Below the pieces are notes generated by a model, which was given only the letters and a program-made list of their open reading frames with translations, was not told where the DNA came from and ran no database searches. A program made the translations under genes and the position numbers. A stretch of DNA of 64,000 bases from Umbilicaria muhlenbergii (Eukaryota > Ascomycota > Lecanoromycetes > Umbilicariales > Umbilicariaceae), in contig KK106983.1 in NCBI GenBank assembly GCA_000611775.1, positions 2,104,808 through 2,168,807 on the forward strand, read 5' to 3'. Below, piece by piece: positions 43,854 through 55,726 of the stretch. Numbering within the stretch: the stretch's first letter is position 1; each line of letters starts with the position of its first letter.

Positions 43854-46800
43854 TTACGGTGTATTGGCGCGCTTGGACTTCCGGCTTCTCTCGAGCCACT
43901 TCCGCTTCCCGACTCGGGTCTCGAAATGCGGCGCCACGGTCATGACCTCCTGCCCGCCTGCGACCATGGTGCTCCGCATCTTGTTGCGATAGGCATCCAC
44001 TAGAGAGAAGAAGGAACGAAGTCAGTCGTCATGGCCATCTCTCAATCCCAACGTACCGAAAGCATCCACATGGGAGTCCACTCACAAGCCCGTTGCAAAA
44101 ACATCGTCCGCCCGGAAAACACCCTACTCTGACTCCAACTCATCCGATACCCCAAATCATTCAACACAATCTCCTTATTCCTCTTCGCCCTCGCAATCTT
44201 CGGCACCGCTACCTCCCCCTCCGCCCCATCCAGCATCGGCACCGGCACCAGCGTCCTCCCCTTCGTCGGAACATCACCCTCATCCTTCTCGCCCTCCGGG
44301 TCCCCCTCCTCGAAGAAGCGGCTCCCCCGCGCCGAACTCTTGGGGGACTGCATCTGCATGGGGAAATAGGAGCGCGGGTAGACGGAGTTGGTTTTGCGGT
44401 ACGAGTCCGGGATCTCTTTCATTTCGACCTGGTCGAGCATGACGCGCACGCGGACGCGGGCCCCGCGGTGCGGGTCGTCGACGAGGATGAACTTCCGCCG
44501 TTTGGCCTCGGGCAAGTCGCCGAAGAGAGCGGTGTTGCGCTCTTCGTCCTCGCTTTTGGGTACGGCGGCAGCAACGGCTGTTGGGTTGGATACAGCATGA
44601 GCGCCAAGAGGGTCCATGCCATCGTGAAGGGAGGGAGGCATGGCGGAGCCTACATTGTGGCTGCTTGGATAATTCCCGTAGCCGTGATGGAAGACCTGCG
44701 CTTGCCGTGTGGGATTGGATGGGGTGCCGGGGAGGCCGTTTGGGACTTGGGAGTGATGGCTATCGTAGGTGTCACCGTTGGCTGAAGACAAAATCATTCA
44801 TATTAGCCCCTGTCTACACCAATGTATGTATTCCAAGAAAGACCCCTGCCAGTCAAGTATAATACAGAGAAGCCTTGTTACTACGTGGACATGATGCATG
44901 TGCTCCGTGTGTTTCCCCTCTCCAGCTCTTACGACAAGACTCACGCGCGCATTTACATCTGGTGAAACATACCGCTGACGTCGTCCGCACCTCCAGAAGT
45001 GCTTCCATCGGGATGAGCATGATGGTGATGCAATTGTGGTCCTCCCATAGTCATGCCTCCTTGTGGCCTCTGAGGCGGTGCTGCCATGGCGTTCGATCCT
45101 GGAGGACCTGTTGGACCAGCCATGTGGTTTGGGTGCTGTGCTTGGTGGACTGCCTTTCGGTTGTTGATTTTGGCCATTCGCCTCACCCGTCTGCTCCGTA
45201 GTCGCGCGTCTTGGTTGCTGTTTCTCCAGCTATCTACTGCCCGTTGGATCAAGCCCCGTTTTCCCCGAAGACAAGGGTTCAACTCCGCAAGTGCCCAACC
45301 CACGGTGTTGCATTCGGTCTCGTATACTAATCGATTGCCTCGATACTGTTCTTTGTTGCAACATGCGCGGGGATAAACACAATTCTCCGTCTTGAATTCT
45401 GAACTCAAACTCTCAACATTAACGGACTCCACATCGCAGCGAATGGTATACTCCATCTTCACTCGATCACGAGAGTATTCAAATGCTATCCATTGCACGC
45501 CATTATTGTCCTGACGGACTACTAGGGGCGTCGTTGCGGGAATTGGACCCGGAGCTGCGTTTGGATTGACCCCACTGCCACCTTGCTGGCCCTGGTGGAG
45601 GCCACCTCCGTTGCCTTGTGGCCCTGTGGGAGTGCTGTGCGCTGAGTTCATGGGACCCGCTGGTGGTCTCTGAAGCGCAGATGGCTCAAGTTTTGGTCGA
45701 GGGCTATTAGTCATACCCGGTGGCTGACCCTGGGGCGCTTGATGCTGCATCTGTTGCTGTTGCCCTTGCTGGTGTGACGAGATCAGAAGGGGTTGAGAAG
45801 TCATGGACGGATGTTGCTGCTGGCCAGGGTGTGGTGCGTAGGATGAGGGGTGGACCTGATTCATGGGCGGGTATTGAGGGTAGGCGTACATTCCTTGCGG
45901 GAGTTGCGGAGCTGGCTGGCCGTACATGTTGCGGCCATGTTGATCATGGCTCTGCGTAGAAGCTACAGATGCAGGCGAGTTGGATTGAGGAGTGTGGTAT
46001 ATGGGAGGGTACGGGCGGTGCATTTGTGCTGCGGCCATCAGATCCGGGGCTTCTGTAGTACTCAGTAAGCAAAGGATCCACATTGCATTGGTCATTTATG
46101 TCAGATTAGAGACCACTACCGGGAAATGCTTACCTGAGGAAGAATACTGCCCGGAGGCTGGAGTGCTATAAGGGCTTGGATGAGCGGCGTAGTAGGCAAC
46201 TTCTTGAGCTTGCTGGCCGTTAGGGGCCGGCCCGGGCTGCGCGTAAGGTGATTGATGTTGTAACGGTAGGCTGTGGCTTGACGGATGGGGTGAATTGTAA
46301 GGGCCTGGATGTTGAGGCTGGGTAGCCTGGTGCGGAGAATTAGAATTTGGCGCTTGCTGAACTATACTCGATGGACGCGGGTGCTGCAAGTGCTGTGGAG
46401 GCGGGCCTTGTTGAGGATGATGAGGATGATGCTATTGCCGCGAACAGAGAGGGGTCAGTAAAGCTCTCTATAGTTGACAAATGGTACAATCAACCATTAA
46501 CGGTGAGAACTGAAGGTAGCGTGTAACTTGAGGTAGACAGCACTAAGAGCAGGACCCTTGACAATAAAGAGGCGGCGAGTGAAAGTACCTGGCCGCAATG
46601 GATTGCTCGCCCCGGTCCTGTGATGAGGACGTTGGAGGAACCAAAAGCAAGCAGGGCCCTGTGATGCGAGCTAGAGAATTGAAGAATTGCAAGGGGTTTG
46701 AAGGAGTGGATGCCCTAAGAGCGAGCCCGACAAACAGTCCACGAGGAGTCACCCGCCAGGCAGGCTAACTAAGTGTTCGGGGTAGGGTAAGAACGGTAAA

Positions 46801-47317
46801 GATGAAGTTGGGTAATGAAGACATTCGCAGTGAAGATGAAGATAACTGACAGGGCGATAAGCAAAGGGTAGCATGGGACGTTAGAAGTCCGTGGTGTAGT
46901 ACATGGAGATCCTCAAGCGCGTTCCCAGCTCGAAGGTTCAAGTGACTGGGGAGGGCCTCGTCCTTTTTGCAAGGGGACAATGCTCGCGATACAGTAGTGT
47001 CTCGGTAGGAAAGCATACCATGTATGGCAGGCTGGGCACCAGTGGCCAACCTTATTACCAGAAGAAGTGATGGTGCGACGGGGAAGCTGCTGGCGACGGC
47101 AGGCAGCAAGACAACGCGACAGCGATTATTGGAGGAGGGTGACGATATGATATGCAAGAGTCCCTCCGGATGCAAGAACAAGAACTGGCTTCTGATGGTA
47201 CAAAAGGGTAAGGATGTAAGGATGTATGGATGCGGTACTCACAGGATCGCCCGCCACAGGCGCCGGCTCTTCCTTATAGCCTCCAGGACCGGGGCCTAAG
47301 TCTGGATGATGTGCCAT
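43854..47317 (-). CDS. Gln/Pro-rich putative transcriptional regulator, DUF8032-type
   Basis: Five exons: 47317-47243, 46431-46134, 46052-44973, 44781-44086 and 43999-43854. The total of 2295 nt gives 764 residues with all phases consistent. The first exon encodes only MAHHPDLGPGPGGYKEEPAP and five more residues, then an 811-nt intron follows, long for this genome. Exons 2-3 are Gln/Pro/His-rich low complexity, then a conserved Cys-containing domain (VQWIAFEYSRDRVKMEYTI, NCVYPRACCNKEQYRGNRL, CLRGKRGLIQRAVDSWRNS) ending in a basic RLRSRRVRRMAKINNRKAV stretch that looks like a nuclear signal. I believe it is the domain catalogued as DUF8032. A second half-domain (VMLDQVEMKEIPDSYRKTN, EIVLNDLGYRMSWSQ) and a basic C-terminus (KRKWLERSRKSKRANTP) complete it. 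Nuclear regulator by composition; function unknown. Confidence 0.82.
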
Positions 47318-47637
47318 TGCGCGCTGCCTCTTCGGTAACGTTGGCGAGCTCTTAGCAGGACGTTGCTACTTGCCAGCAGCGAAGCAGCTAAACAGGCAGA
47401 CAGGGCTTCTGAAGCAAGCGGAGGGTGTCCGTGCAACCCTCGCGACTTGCTGCGAAGAGAACGCTTGACAGCTAAATGACAGCTAACAGCGTCGAGCCGG
47501 TAGGCGTGAAAAACACCCCGGCCGTCGAGTCCCAAGTGCCCAAGTCCCTTTTCCCTTTTCGCGTTATTAATAACAGAGCTTTTTTCGATACTTTGAAACA
47601 GCCCGACGAACCACAAGTAATTGCGACAGTGAGCAGG

Positions 47638-47690
47638 TGCTGCGCTGCGTGCTGTGCTGCGAGCTGCGTGCTGCGTGCTGCGTGCACCAC
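47638..47690. repeat. GCTGCGTG-like microsatellite
   Basis: Imperfect TGCTGCG(T/A)GC units; CTCTGC(C/T)TTTGC hexamers follow at about 47753-47790. Confidence 0.7.
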
Positions 47691-48210
47691 TGCCGGATAA
47701 TCAAAACCCAAGCCCAAGTACCTAACCCAACTTGTCATTAAATGTCCCTCCTGCCTCTGCCTCTGCCTTTGCCTTTGCCTCTGCCTCCGTCTCCCTCCTC
47801 CGGCTGTGTCGGCGCGCCCTCTGCCCGGTTGAGGCTTATGTGGACGTTATCTATTAGCCTACTGTACGCCGTCGTGTTAGTGCCCAAGCCTCTTTGCTAC
47901 AAGTTTTCGCGCATGAAGATGCAAAGGGAAAGGGAAGAATAATATTAGAATGATATAGTCTTGGATTAATTTGCCGGTGATCAACATTATTGACCTAATA
48001 GCGTCCAGACCAGACTTTCAGAGGGACCCCAAAGTATGAAGGGAAGGCTCCTACGAGTAAGTTTTGCCCCTGCACGGACGGAGGGGCGATACCTATTTGT
48101 GTTCCCTACTCCGGACGGTTTTTCATTGGCAATCTAAAGTAAAACGGCGAGAACGAGAACGGCTCCCTCTCCGACACTGCGATCCAGTGATCCAACGATA
48201 CCTTGTTACC

Positions 48211-48234
48211 GACACCGATACCGATACCGATACA
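48211..48234. repeat. (ACCGAT)n microsatellite
   Basis: Four tandem ACCGAT/ACCGAC hexamers. Confidence 0.75.
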
Positions 48235-51200
48235 CGGGCTATGCCGATGATCGTAATCGTAATTATGATCCTAAATTGTGGTGTGGGAACGGTACTGCGT
48301 ACTGGAACAAAGGGCGTTCTGGTGAATAGGAAATAGGAAAAGGTACGTGTGCTTACCGTAGCCTGCAGGCGCTGCGCAGAGGGTAAAGGGTGTCAAATGT
48401 TGTCAAATGTCAACGTTGCAGAGCGCACGCGGCTGCCGAAAAACGCTGCGGTGTCAGTGTCGTCCGCCGCGCCCCACGAGGCAAGCAGGCAAGAACACGC
48501 TGTGGACACGCCGTCCGCACGCTGCGGTATGATGAAGAGGCGTTATCTGATACAACACAAGGCTGCGAAGCTGCCTAGCTCGCTCGAACGTGGCCCCGGC
48601 TGCAGAGTGCTGGAACACGGCCTATGATCGCCTTCGCTGCCTATGCTGACTCTGATTCGAGGGCCGGACGTACGACTATCATCTGCCGGGTGGGTTATTG
48701 GGGATTGGAGGGACTTTGGGTGTGTGATGTATGTGATGTGTGGTGATCTGTATGTCGTTGCGTCGAGTCCTGCAATCAAAACAAGTCCTCACGCGTTCTT
48801 GCAGTGCTACCAAAGCGTCTGCAGTGGCACAGTCAGCCACCAACCAACCCTTTTCCAGATCGGAATCGGCCCAGGCAGGAAGCGAATGACTTTCAATGAC
48901 CTTGGTACGAAGGATCAGTAGTTCAGTACCAATGCAATGACCGCATTATTACCGTGTTGAGGTAATGCCTAATGCCGTATCAAGGGATTGGATGATTTTA
49001 GGCACTTTTGGCTTTTCCTTAGCATCTTCGAGCTTGGGAATGACGCCAAGACCCGATTACGGTTGAGTTTCGAACTTTTCCACTCTGCTTGAATCGATGT
49101 TAGTCCTGAAAAGGCGTGGGAAAAGCCACCCAATGTCGGCTGCAGCCCGCTTGTCATCTGGGAGGCGTACCAACTTTCGCAACGGCGGAATACGATAGGC
49201 CACGCTGCGTCTGGATCTATGCGAAATCTGCGCCAATTAGCGACGCCCGAGTCGAGAACTAATGTGCCAAAAACACGCGCTTGGGTCCCACGAGAAACGT
49301 GGAAACGTGGCCTCCGCGAGTTACACTTGACAGCTGCTACCTTCTTGCATCGGAAAAGTGTATCTGCCTTGCCATGTTGACGAGAAGTGATATGGCGAAA
49401 CACTGCCTATCGGCCTTTTCTTCACGACCGACGACAAGGGGGGGATGCCCGTAGCACAGACATGTGAAATTCCTATTGCTCCTGCAAATCCTACGGCTGC
49501 TGCAGCCAGAGGCAGCAAAAGGGAATGGCTGGTTCAGACGTTGAGATGGACGGGGGCTATGCCTGCAAGTACAGCGACGTAGGCAGCCACCTCGGCTGGA
49601 GCCATCCAATTGTCCAATCGGCCGGGATAACAAGACTTCGAAAGCCGATGGCAAAGCAGTAATCACTAATCATGCGTCGAGGGTGGGAGGGAAGAAGCGG
49701 GGCCCTTGAAACACAAGCCGAGCAAAGCTTTAGGCAGATACGCACCGTGGATGGTATGCTGCGATTTCAGATCGCTCCTAGCATCTGAGTACCGTTAGCA
49801 ACAACCTGGGAGTCTGGGATGTTTTTGAGATCGTGCCCGTCAAACAAGCATGGGCAAAGGCACGAGCAAGGGGCGAGAGCAATGCCAGCAAAAGCCGTTG
49901 AGGCCGTGCGCAAGTGCGTGGACATGGTTCAGGGATAGAAACGAGAAACTTACTCTTAACTTGGACGTCTCTGCACTGTCACTTCTTTTCTTAACACGAG
50001 CAGCTCAGTAATGGAGGGAATGTGCTGTAGGATCGTGTCTAAACTCTTCAGCTCAGTTGTCCAGGACTTGCATATGCGACACACGTCCTTAGTCCGCCCT
50101 TCCTGCAGCTCTGTACCCGATGCGATCTCGGCCCTTCCCTCGAATTGCTTGTTTTGCCCGGAGAATGTTTCCTTTCGATGCTTCCCCTCGCGATACAGGA
50201 TTCCTGCTTTATGAGCGTTGGCTTGGTCCTTATTCTAAAGATCGGGGCTGTTGGTTGACTTGGTCGTCCTCGAGGCTTTGAACTCTTCCAGTCACTCACA
50301 AAAAACGCCGAACACTTGTCTATTGGGTTACGGTCCTCTTTTCAGTCTTCAAAGACAAAGCTAGAGACGGCCTTGAAGGGCGTGCTGTGTTACCTACCTT
50401 GAATACTGATCCGGCGGCAGAGACGACGGAAAGCTGCGTTTTCCCCACTTTGCTGCTGGAGTCGTGGAACCGCCTCTCCGGCCTGGGAGTCCGCAGTCTC
50501 CAGCAGGGCGGGCTGATGAATTCAGATTTGGTGTCGAAGTTCGGTGGTACTTGGAATTCGTCGGGAAGTGCGTAAGAGAGGCTCGGCTGGGTCGGCCTTG
50601 CCGGTTGGTGATGGTCGGAATCCACCAGGGAGGAAGTTGAGCCTATCTCTGAAGTGGAACAAGGCCAAAAATGGGTCACTCAGTCAGTCTCTCGAAGTAC
50701 TGTCGCAACAGCTGGCGTCCGAAGGACTACAATGGTTGTCCCGCGTGGGATGAAGTGTGTGTCGCAAATAATAGGGTCGACGTGGGCGTGAGATTGAGGT
50801 TGAAGGCTTCTTCCAGCTGGCGGGAGTAGCCGGGCGTGTGGGAAGTATCGTCTACATAGCCCTAGTTGAAGAACGTCCTTCATTCTATCGGGCTTCTCTT
50901 GCTACCTTACTACAAAGCCCGTAGTCATCTTTACTACTCATGACCACCCTAGGCGTAAATGAATTTGCCTCGATGTAGTCCTGACCTTATCGTGCGTATT
51001 TAAAGAAGACTACAAAAGGTCGTTCGACTACAGAGACAGGCCGCGGCGAGGCGAAGGCGAAAACAGGTTTAAGAAGCTTTCCACGCATGTAAGGGTATGG
51101 CGTACAGATGTCTACTAGGTGTCCTAGGTACAACGACTTGGCCGTCCCTATGAATTTAAGAACGTCCGTTGGTAGTGAGGTGCACCCTTTTGACCTCCCA

Positions 51201-54200
51201 ACGAACAGTTAAGGTATCGACCAGCTCATCGGGAAGGGAGGCTTTTAGCCTGGCGAACCACTACGAGGCGGGAGAGAGTGTGTGGAAAACTAGAAGTGTA
51301 GAGAAGGTTAGGGTTTCGGCACTTGCAGGCCCTGCTTTCATCAGCCGGGAGGCAATTGTGGCGGATATGAGCAGTACAGTTCTATTCGTGAGGGCAATCC
51401 GATGCATCGACGCGGTCAAACAGAGCGGACGAGGCATCTTTCTCAACTGACCAAGTAGCGGTCCTCTCGCGTCCTGAAGATAAAGAAGGGGCAAGCTCTC
51501 TCCGCATGATCATGCGATTAGAAAGCATTGTTTTATGGTCAACACGCCATGTACCGTGTTGCAGGGTGTACCGGTACATAATAAGGTCAGAAAAGGCGTC
51601 AGAAGGCTCTGTGCTTTTCCCACCGTGCATGAAACATCACGGCTAGTTTTCGCTCTAGGTTAGGAAAGCGTGGATGCTTGACAGATGCTGCGGTCATGTG
51701 GGTGGCTCTCGACGTAGAGTGTGTCAACCGCCAAAGCGAATGCCGACTGTTGGCAGCCCTCAAGGTTTTGATATCATGCGAGAGCGTCGAGATTCGAAAA
51801 TATACTCGGCATCATCGCCACACTAAGCCACAAGGAGAACGAGGCAGATACGCAAAACACTAACAGTACATGCAGTGTGACGCTCCAATAATACACTCTA
51901 ACAACAACTCGGAATGAGGTGGCGGACGATTCTCGAAGTTTTGCAGCTCCACTTAAGTGAAGTCAAACCGTCAAAGACATCAGACAGTCATCTCGTTTTG
52001 GGACGCTCAGTTCCTTGGTTCGTGCAAGCTTCAATGTTCTAAGATTTGATGGTTCCACTGTTCCACACTAATGGAACAGCATGATCGTCCAAAATTTCAA
52101 AGATCAGACCAGGCAGACTAGACTTGTTATGGCATTTCGCATTTCGCAATCTGGTGGGCTGCAAACCCACAGTATTGGCCAAACTTAATTGCAAGGTACT
52201 TTTCAGCGTTTCAGAAGATCGTTCTCCCAAGATCTTGTCCCTGCTTTTCATTGACGAACGTACAGTTGTAGATACCCTAGAATGTTCCCAAGTGGCTGCC
52301 GGGCTTGCCGGTACTCCGCACAAGCTTCGAGCGTCAGGCTCCAGGATGGGACTGTACCCCTATCACCATCAGGGGCCGGTAGAGCCCGCGCGTTCTTTCC
52401 TTGCAGCTGTCAGAATCCCCTGCTACAAGGTATGATCTTGATGAGCCGATCACGCCGATGTCATAACCGCATCTAAACTCAATCAGCCGGCAGCTTGGCG
52501 AGCTCCGCGTACAGTGTACGATCATCCTGTCCTGCTCAGCAACGAGCGAAAGATGAGATCCCGGCCATGCATCGGACTGCCGGATAACAATCCCGATCAC
52601 CCGCATCTCCATTCATGTCGCCCTGATGACCTATGGCCTGTGAGCCCCTATCCGAAAGCTCTCCGTTGCCCCTCAGCTTCCAACCAATGCAGAAGCGTTT
52701 CACACGCATAAGCGCCGACCGCATGGCCACTGGGAATCGAGAATCTTGTCAGGTGTCAGGGGCTGTAATCCATGTGCCTCTTGAGGCATGGCTGGCGTGT
52801 GCACACCCTGTCCCGAAGCCCCGACTCTTGGGGCCATGCCCATGACCATGCCCATGCTTCCCGCTGCTTTCCTTGTTTTCTCGCGGGAAAGCTCAGGGGG
52901 TTTGCGGATGCCCCAGCCTCCTTTGGCTTCGAGGAATGAAGCCGGGTCGGTTACGGATGCTTGTGGGAAAAGAACGAGAACTTTCAACCACGGAGGTACC
53001 ACCGAAAGTTTGGAAGTCACTGTGACCGTAGCGCTACATATCATTATGCGGGCGACGACGAGCTGACGATGCCTCGTTCCTGTTTGTGTAGCTTTGCGGA
53101 GTGGGAAACCCCCAACCACAAGCAGCGTCGATCTGATGGGTGCGCCTAGACCCTCTGTTTGGACCTCTGGACATGCGTAAGTCTCAGACTGTTGGGCACG
53201 GTTTTTGCTCGTTGCTGTGCGAAGTACGGATACTGCGATACGCAACATGCGAAATAGATATCTACATCCTGCCGGTACTCCAAATAAGTATAAGCTCGAC
53301 AAGGGTAGCGGAATGTTTGCAAGCCCTGCTGTGCGATGAGAGGAGCTTCATTGCGAAGCAATTTTTAGTGTGGGAAAGGCTATGGTAGTCATCAAAAAGT
53401 CAACAACACTGACAGATTAACATGCAGAGAGCAGTATCTTTTGAACATGTTTATGGTCTCTCCAGGGAACAGCCTGACCAGAGAACAGGTCGTCGCTTGG
53501 TTATGCTGCTATTGAGAAAAGCTTCTGCACGCTCATTATGAATTCTCCACTTGCTCTGGATGGCCCACATCACATGTCCTGAAGCCAGCCGCGAAGGACA
53601 CGTCGAGGAATACCCGGGAACCCAACCAACATCATGCATAACAAATTGCGGTCGGGTGGATTGGTTGCAAAGTACCCAGCCGTGCCTTTCCCACACATCC
53701 TTGGCCACTCCAAAGCCCTAAACGATTCAGCTCATGCGCCTTCTGCTTGGGGGTACACACGTGATCCACACTTTAGCTCAGCCCATGCTAGCAGCCGACG
53801 TCTTGTCATTGTTTCCTATGCAATACCATCCATGGCTTCTCGGGCGATAATATCATATGTCTACTATTCTATATGCGAGTTTGTAAATCCAAGTACCAGT
53901 ACATTTCACATGCCAAGCATCTCTTGATTTCCATAGGGAGACAGGAATTCTCTCCCTATTCTTGGGCTCCACTTTCAAGGCTGCAACGCTTGTTATCGTC
54001 CGAGATGTCGCCATCTCCAAAGCTTCCTTTATCTCCGCTTGTCTGATCTTCAAGAAGATCGGAGTCTCCATGCCTATGGGCGTCTTCATCCCTACAAGTT
54101 TCTTCAGGAACCATGTCATTCTTTGAGGGTTACGTTGACCAACCCCTTACCAATGGCATAAGCTCGAGATTGCAGCAGTATCTTCTAGGCTTCAGAAACA

Positions 54201-55273
54201 GTTCGTTGTGGCACAGCTGACGCTTTAGATCAAATATAACACTTGCTCATAGCTGATAAAATTGAATGTGGGAACTATCGTCAAGATCAAATAAGGGAGT
54301 CATCGATCCACCGGGCAACACAGAACTGGCAGGCTTCAACCCCGTTTCACGTCCCACAGAGCCAAGATAACCACGGCAAACAGATCCGAAGCGAAGGCAA
54401 TGAGCACACACGTCCACAGCAATCGGCCCACAACCGCATCCAACCCTAATCCTCGAGGCCTTCGCGACCTTAACGGCATCCCATGAGTTCAAGGATATCT
54501 ACGTCCCCTCACAGCGTCTACCCATCTCCAACATCCGAATCATCAGCCCGTTCCAAACGCGGCCCATCCCCATCTCTTCCACTGCTGTACCCCTGAGGTA
54601 TTCTCGCTATCCGCTTCCTCCCGGCCCTCGTCATTGAAACCACCATCCTTCAAACACCTCCTCACCTTCCCGACGAGGACTAGTTCCAAATCCCACAACC
54701 CACTACCACGCCCCCCAGCTCCGCAACCGCCCGAACGCCACTGTCAAATCGCTTAGGTAACCATAAGCTTGTCGTCACGGCCAGTTCTCTACATCTACAT
54801 TTCCGTTACAGGATAGGCCGCCAGCTCGACATATAATTAGCAGCGAACTGCGTCTTCAAAAAGAAGGTCAGGGTGCCACTGCTACTGCCGAACGGTGGGA
54901 GGGAGGTGTGTGTATGGTGAAAATAACGACGACGAGAAACCTCGACGTGATGGCGATGAGATTGATGGGCGAGACAAGACGAGACAAGAGGGCGGGAGAG
55001 GTTGGTTTATTAGATAGATATAGAAGAACTTAGCCTAGAGTAAAGCAAGAGCATACACTTTCATTTAAAACCACGCATAGGCACCTCCCCTGTGGCGGAT
55101 CACACGAGTCACGGTTGCTACTCGTGATGGTATATCGCAGAATCTTCGCACAGCACATACAGCACTATGGCACCCACAGTTTCATCGATGTTTCTTTATT
55201 GCTACTGCAACCTCTATCGCAACTACTACCGCTACTGCTCCAGCTACCTCCCGTCTCCCTCGTCACTACTACC

Positions 55274-55296
55274 ACTAGCTAGCTAGCTAGCTAGCT
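55274..55296. repeat. (CTAG)n self-complementary microsatellite
   Basis: Over five CTAG units in a row; the tract is its own reverse complement and can extrude as a hairpin. Confidence 0.85.
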
Positions 55297-55726
55297 CTTG
55301 AAACAATCTCATCTCTACCAAGCACCCGCACGCATATTAGAAAAGCACCAGCAAAGAGCAAGCCAAACTCTCATTGCCCAGCAATCCAGCCCCCGTCCCG
55401 TCACGCTCCACTTCCGAGTGCAGATCTCGCCAACACGAGCACACACAGATCCAGGGCCCTCAGCACCACCCCTCGAGTTCGAGTCGTGTGAAGTCCCGTT
55501 GCCAGAGTGAAGCGTAAGCAGCTCGCCAAATCTGCTAAGCTGTCGACCTTGCCGCCGGTGAACACGATTTGATCGGTGGCTCCGACATGCCTCTCGCTGT
55601 GTGAAAGATAAAGCTCGACCACTCCCTCCAAGTTCTCGGTTTGCAATTTAGTCGCGTCTCGCTGGGAGCTCAAGCAGCCAGCCATCCCTCCCCACCACCC
55701 CTCCAATCCCCCCCTAAACCCCACCT

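Larger units (their letters stand above)
47318..55726. other. 8.4-kb gene-poor region
   Basis: Upstream of the DUF8032-type gene and downstream of the helicase gene. Frames are short, overlap on both strands, and the longer ones lack ATG starts or recognisable domains. GC content looks ordinary and there is no obvious transposon. Microsatellites are listed separately. It could be an extended regulatory region, a non-coding RNA locus, or contain short genes I cannot see. Confidence 0.55.

Noticed and set aside
45270-45300. GGGTTCAACTCC resembling a tRNA B-box
   Set aside because: Lies within a conserved coding exon; no matching A-box or acceptor stem.
52700-53302. 200-codon minus-strand frame in the gene desert
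   Set aside because: No ATG at its start, composition not protein-like, strong overlap with opposite-strand frames.
53853-54119. 88-codon minus-strand frame with an ATG
   Set aside because: Short, with no recognisable motif and no splice signals or homologues I can name.
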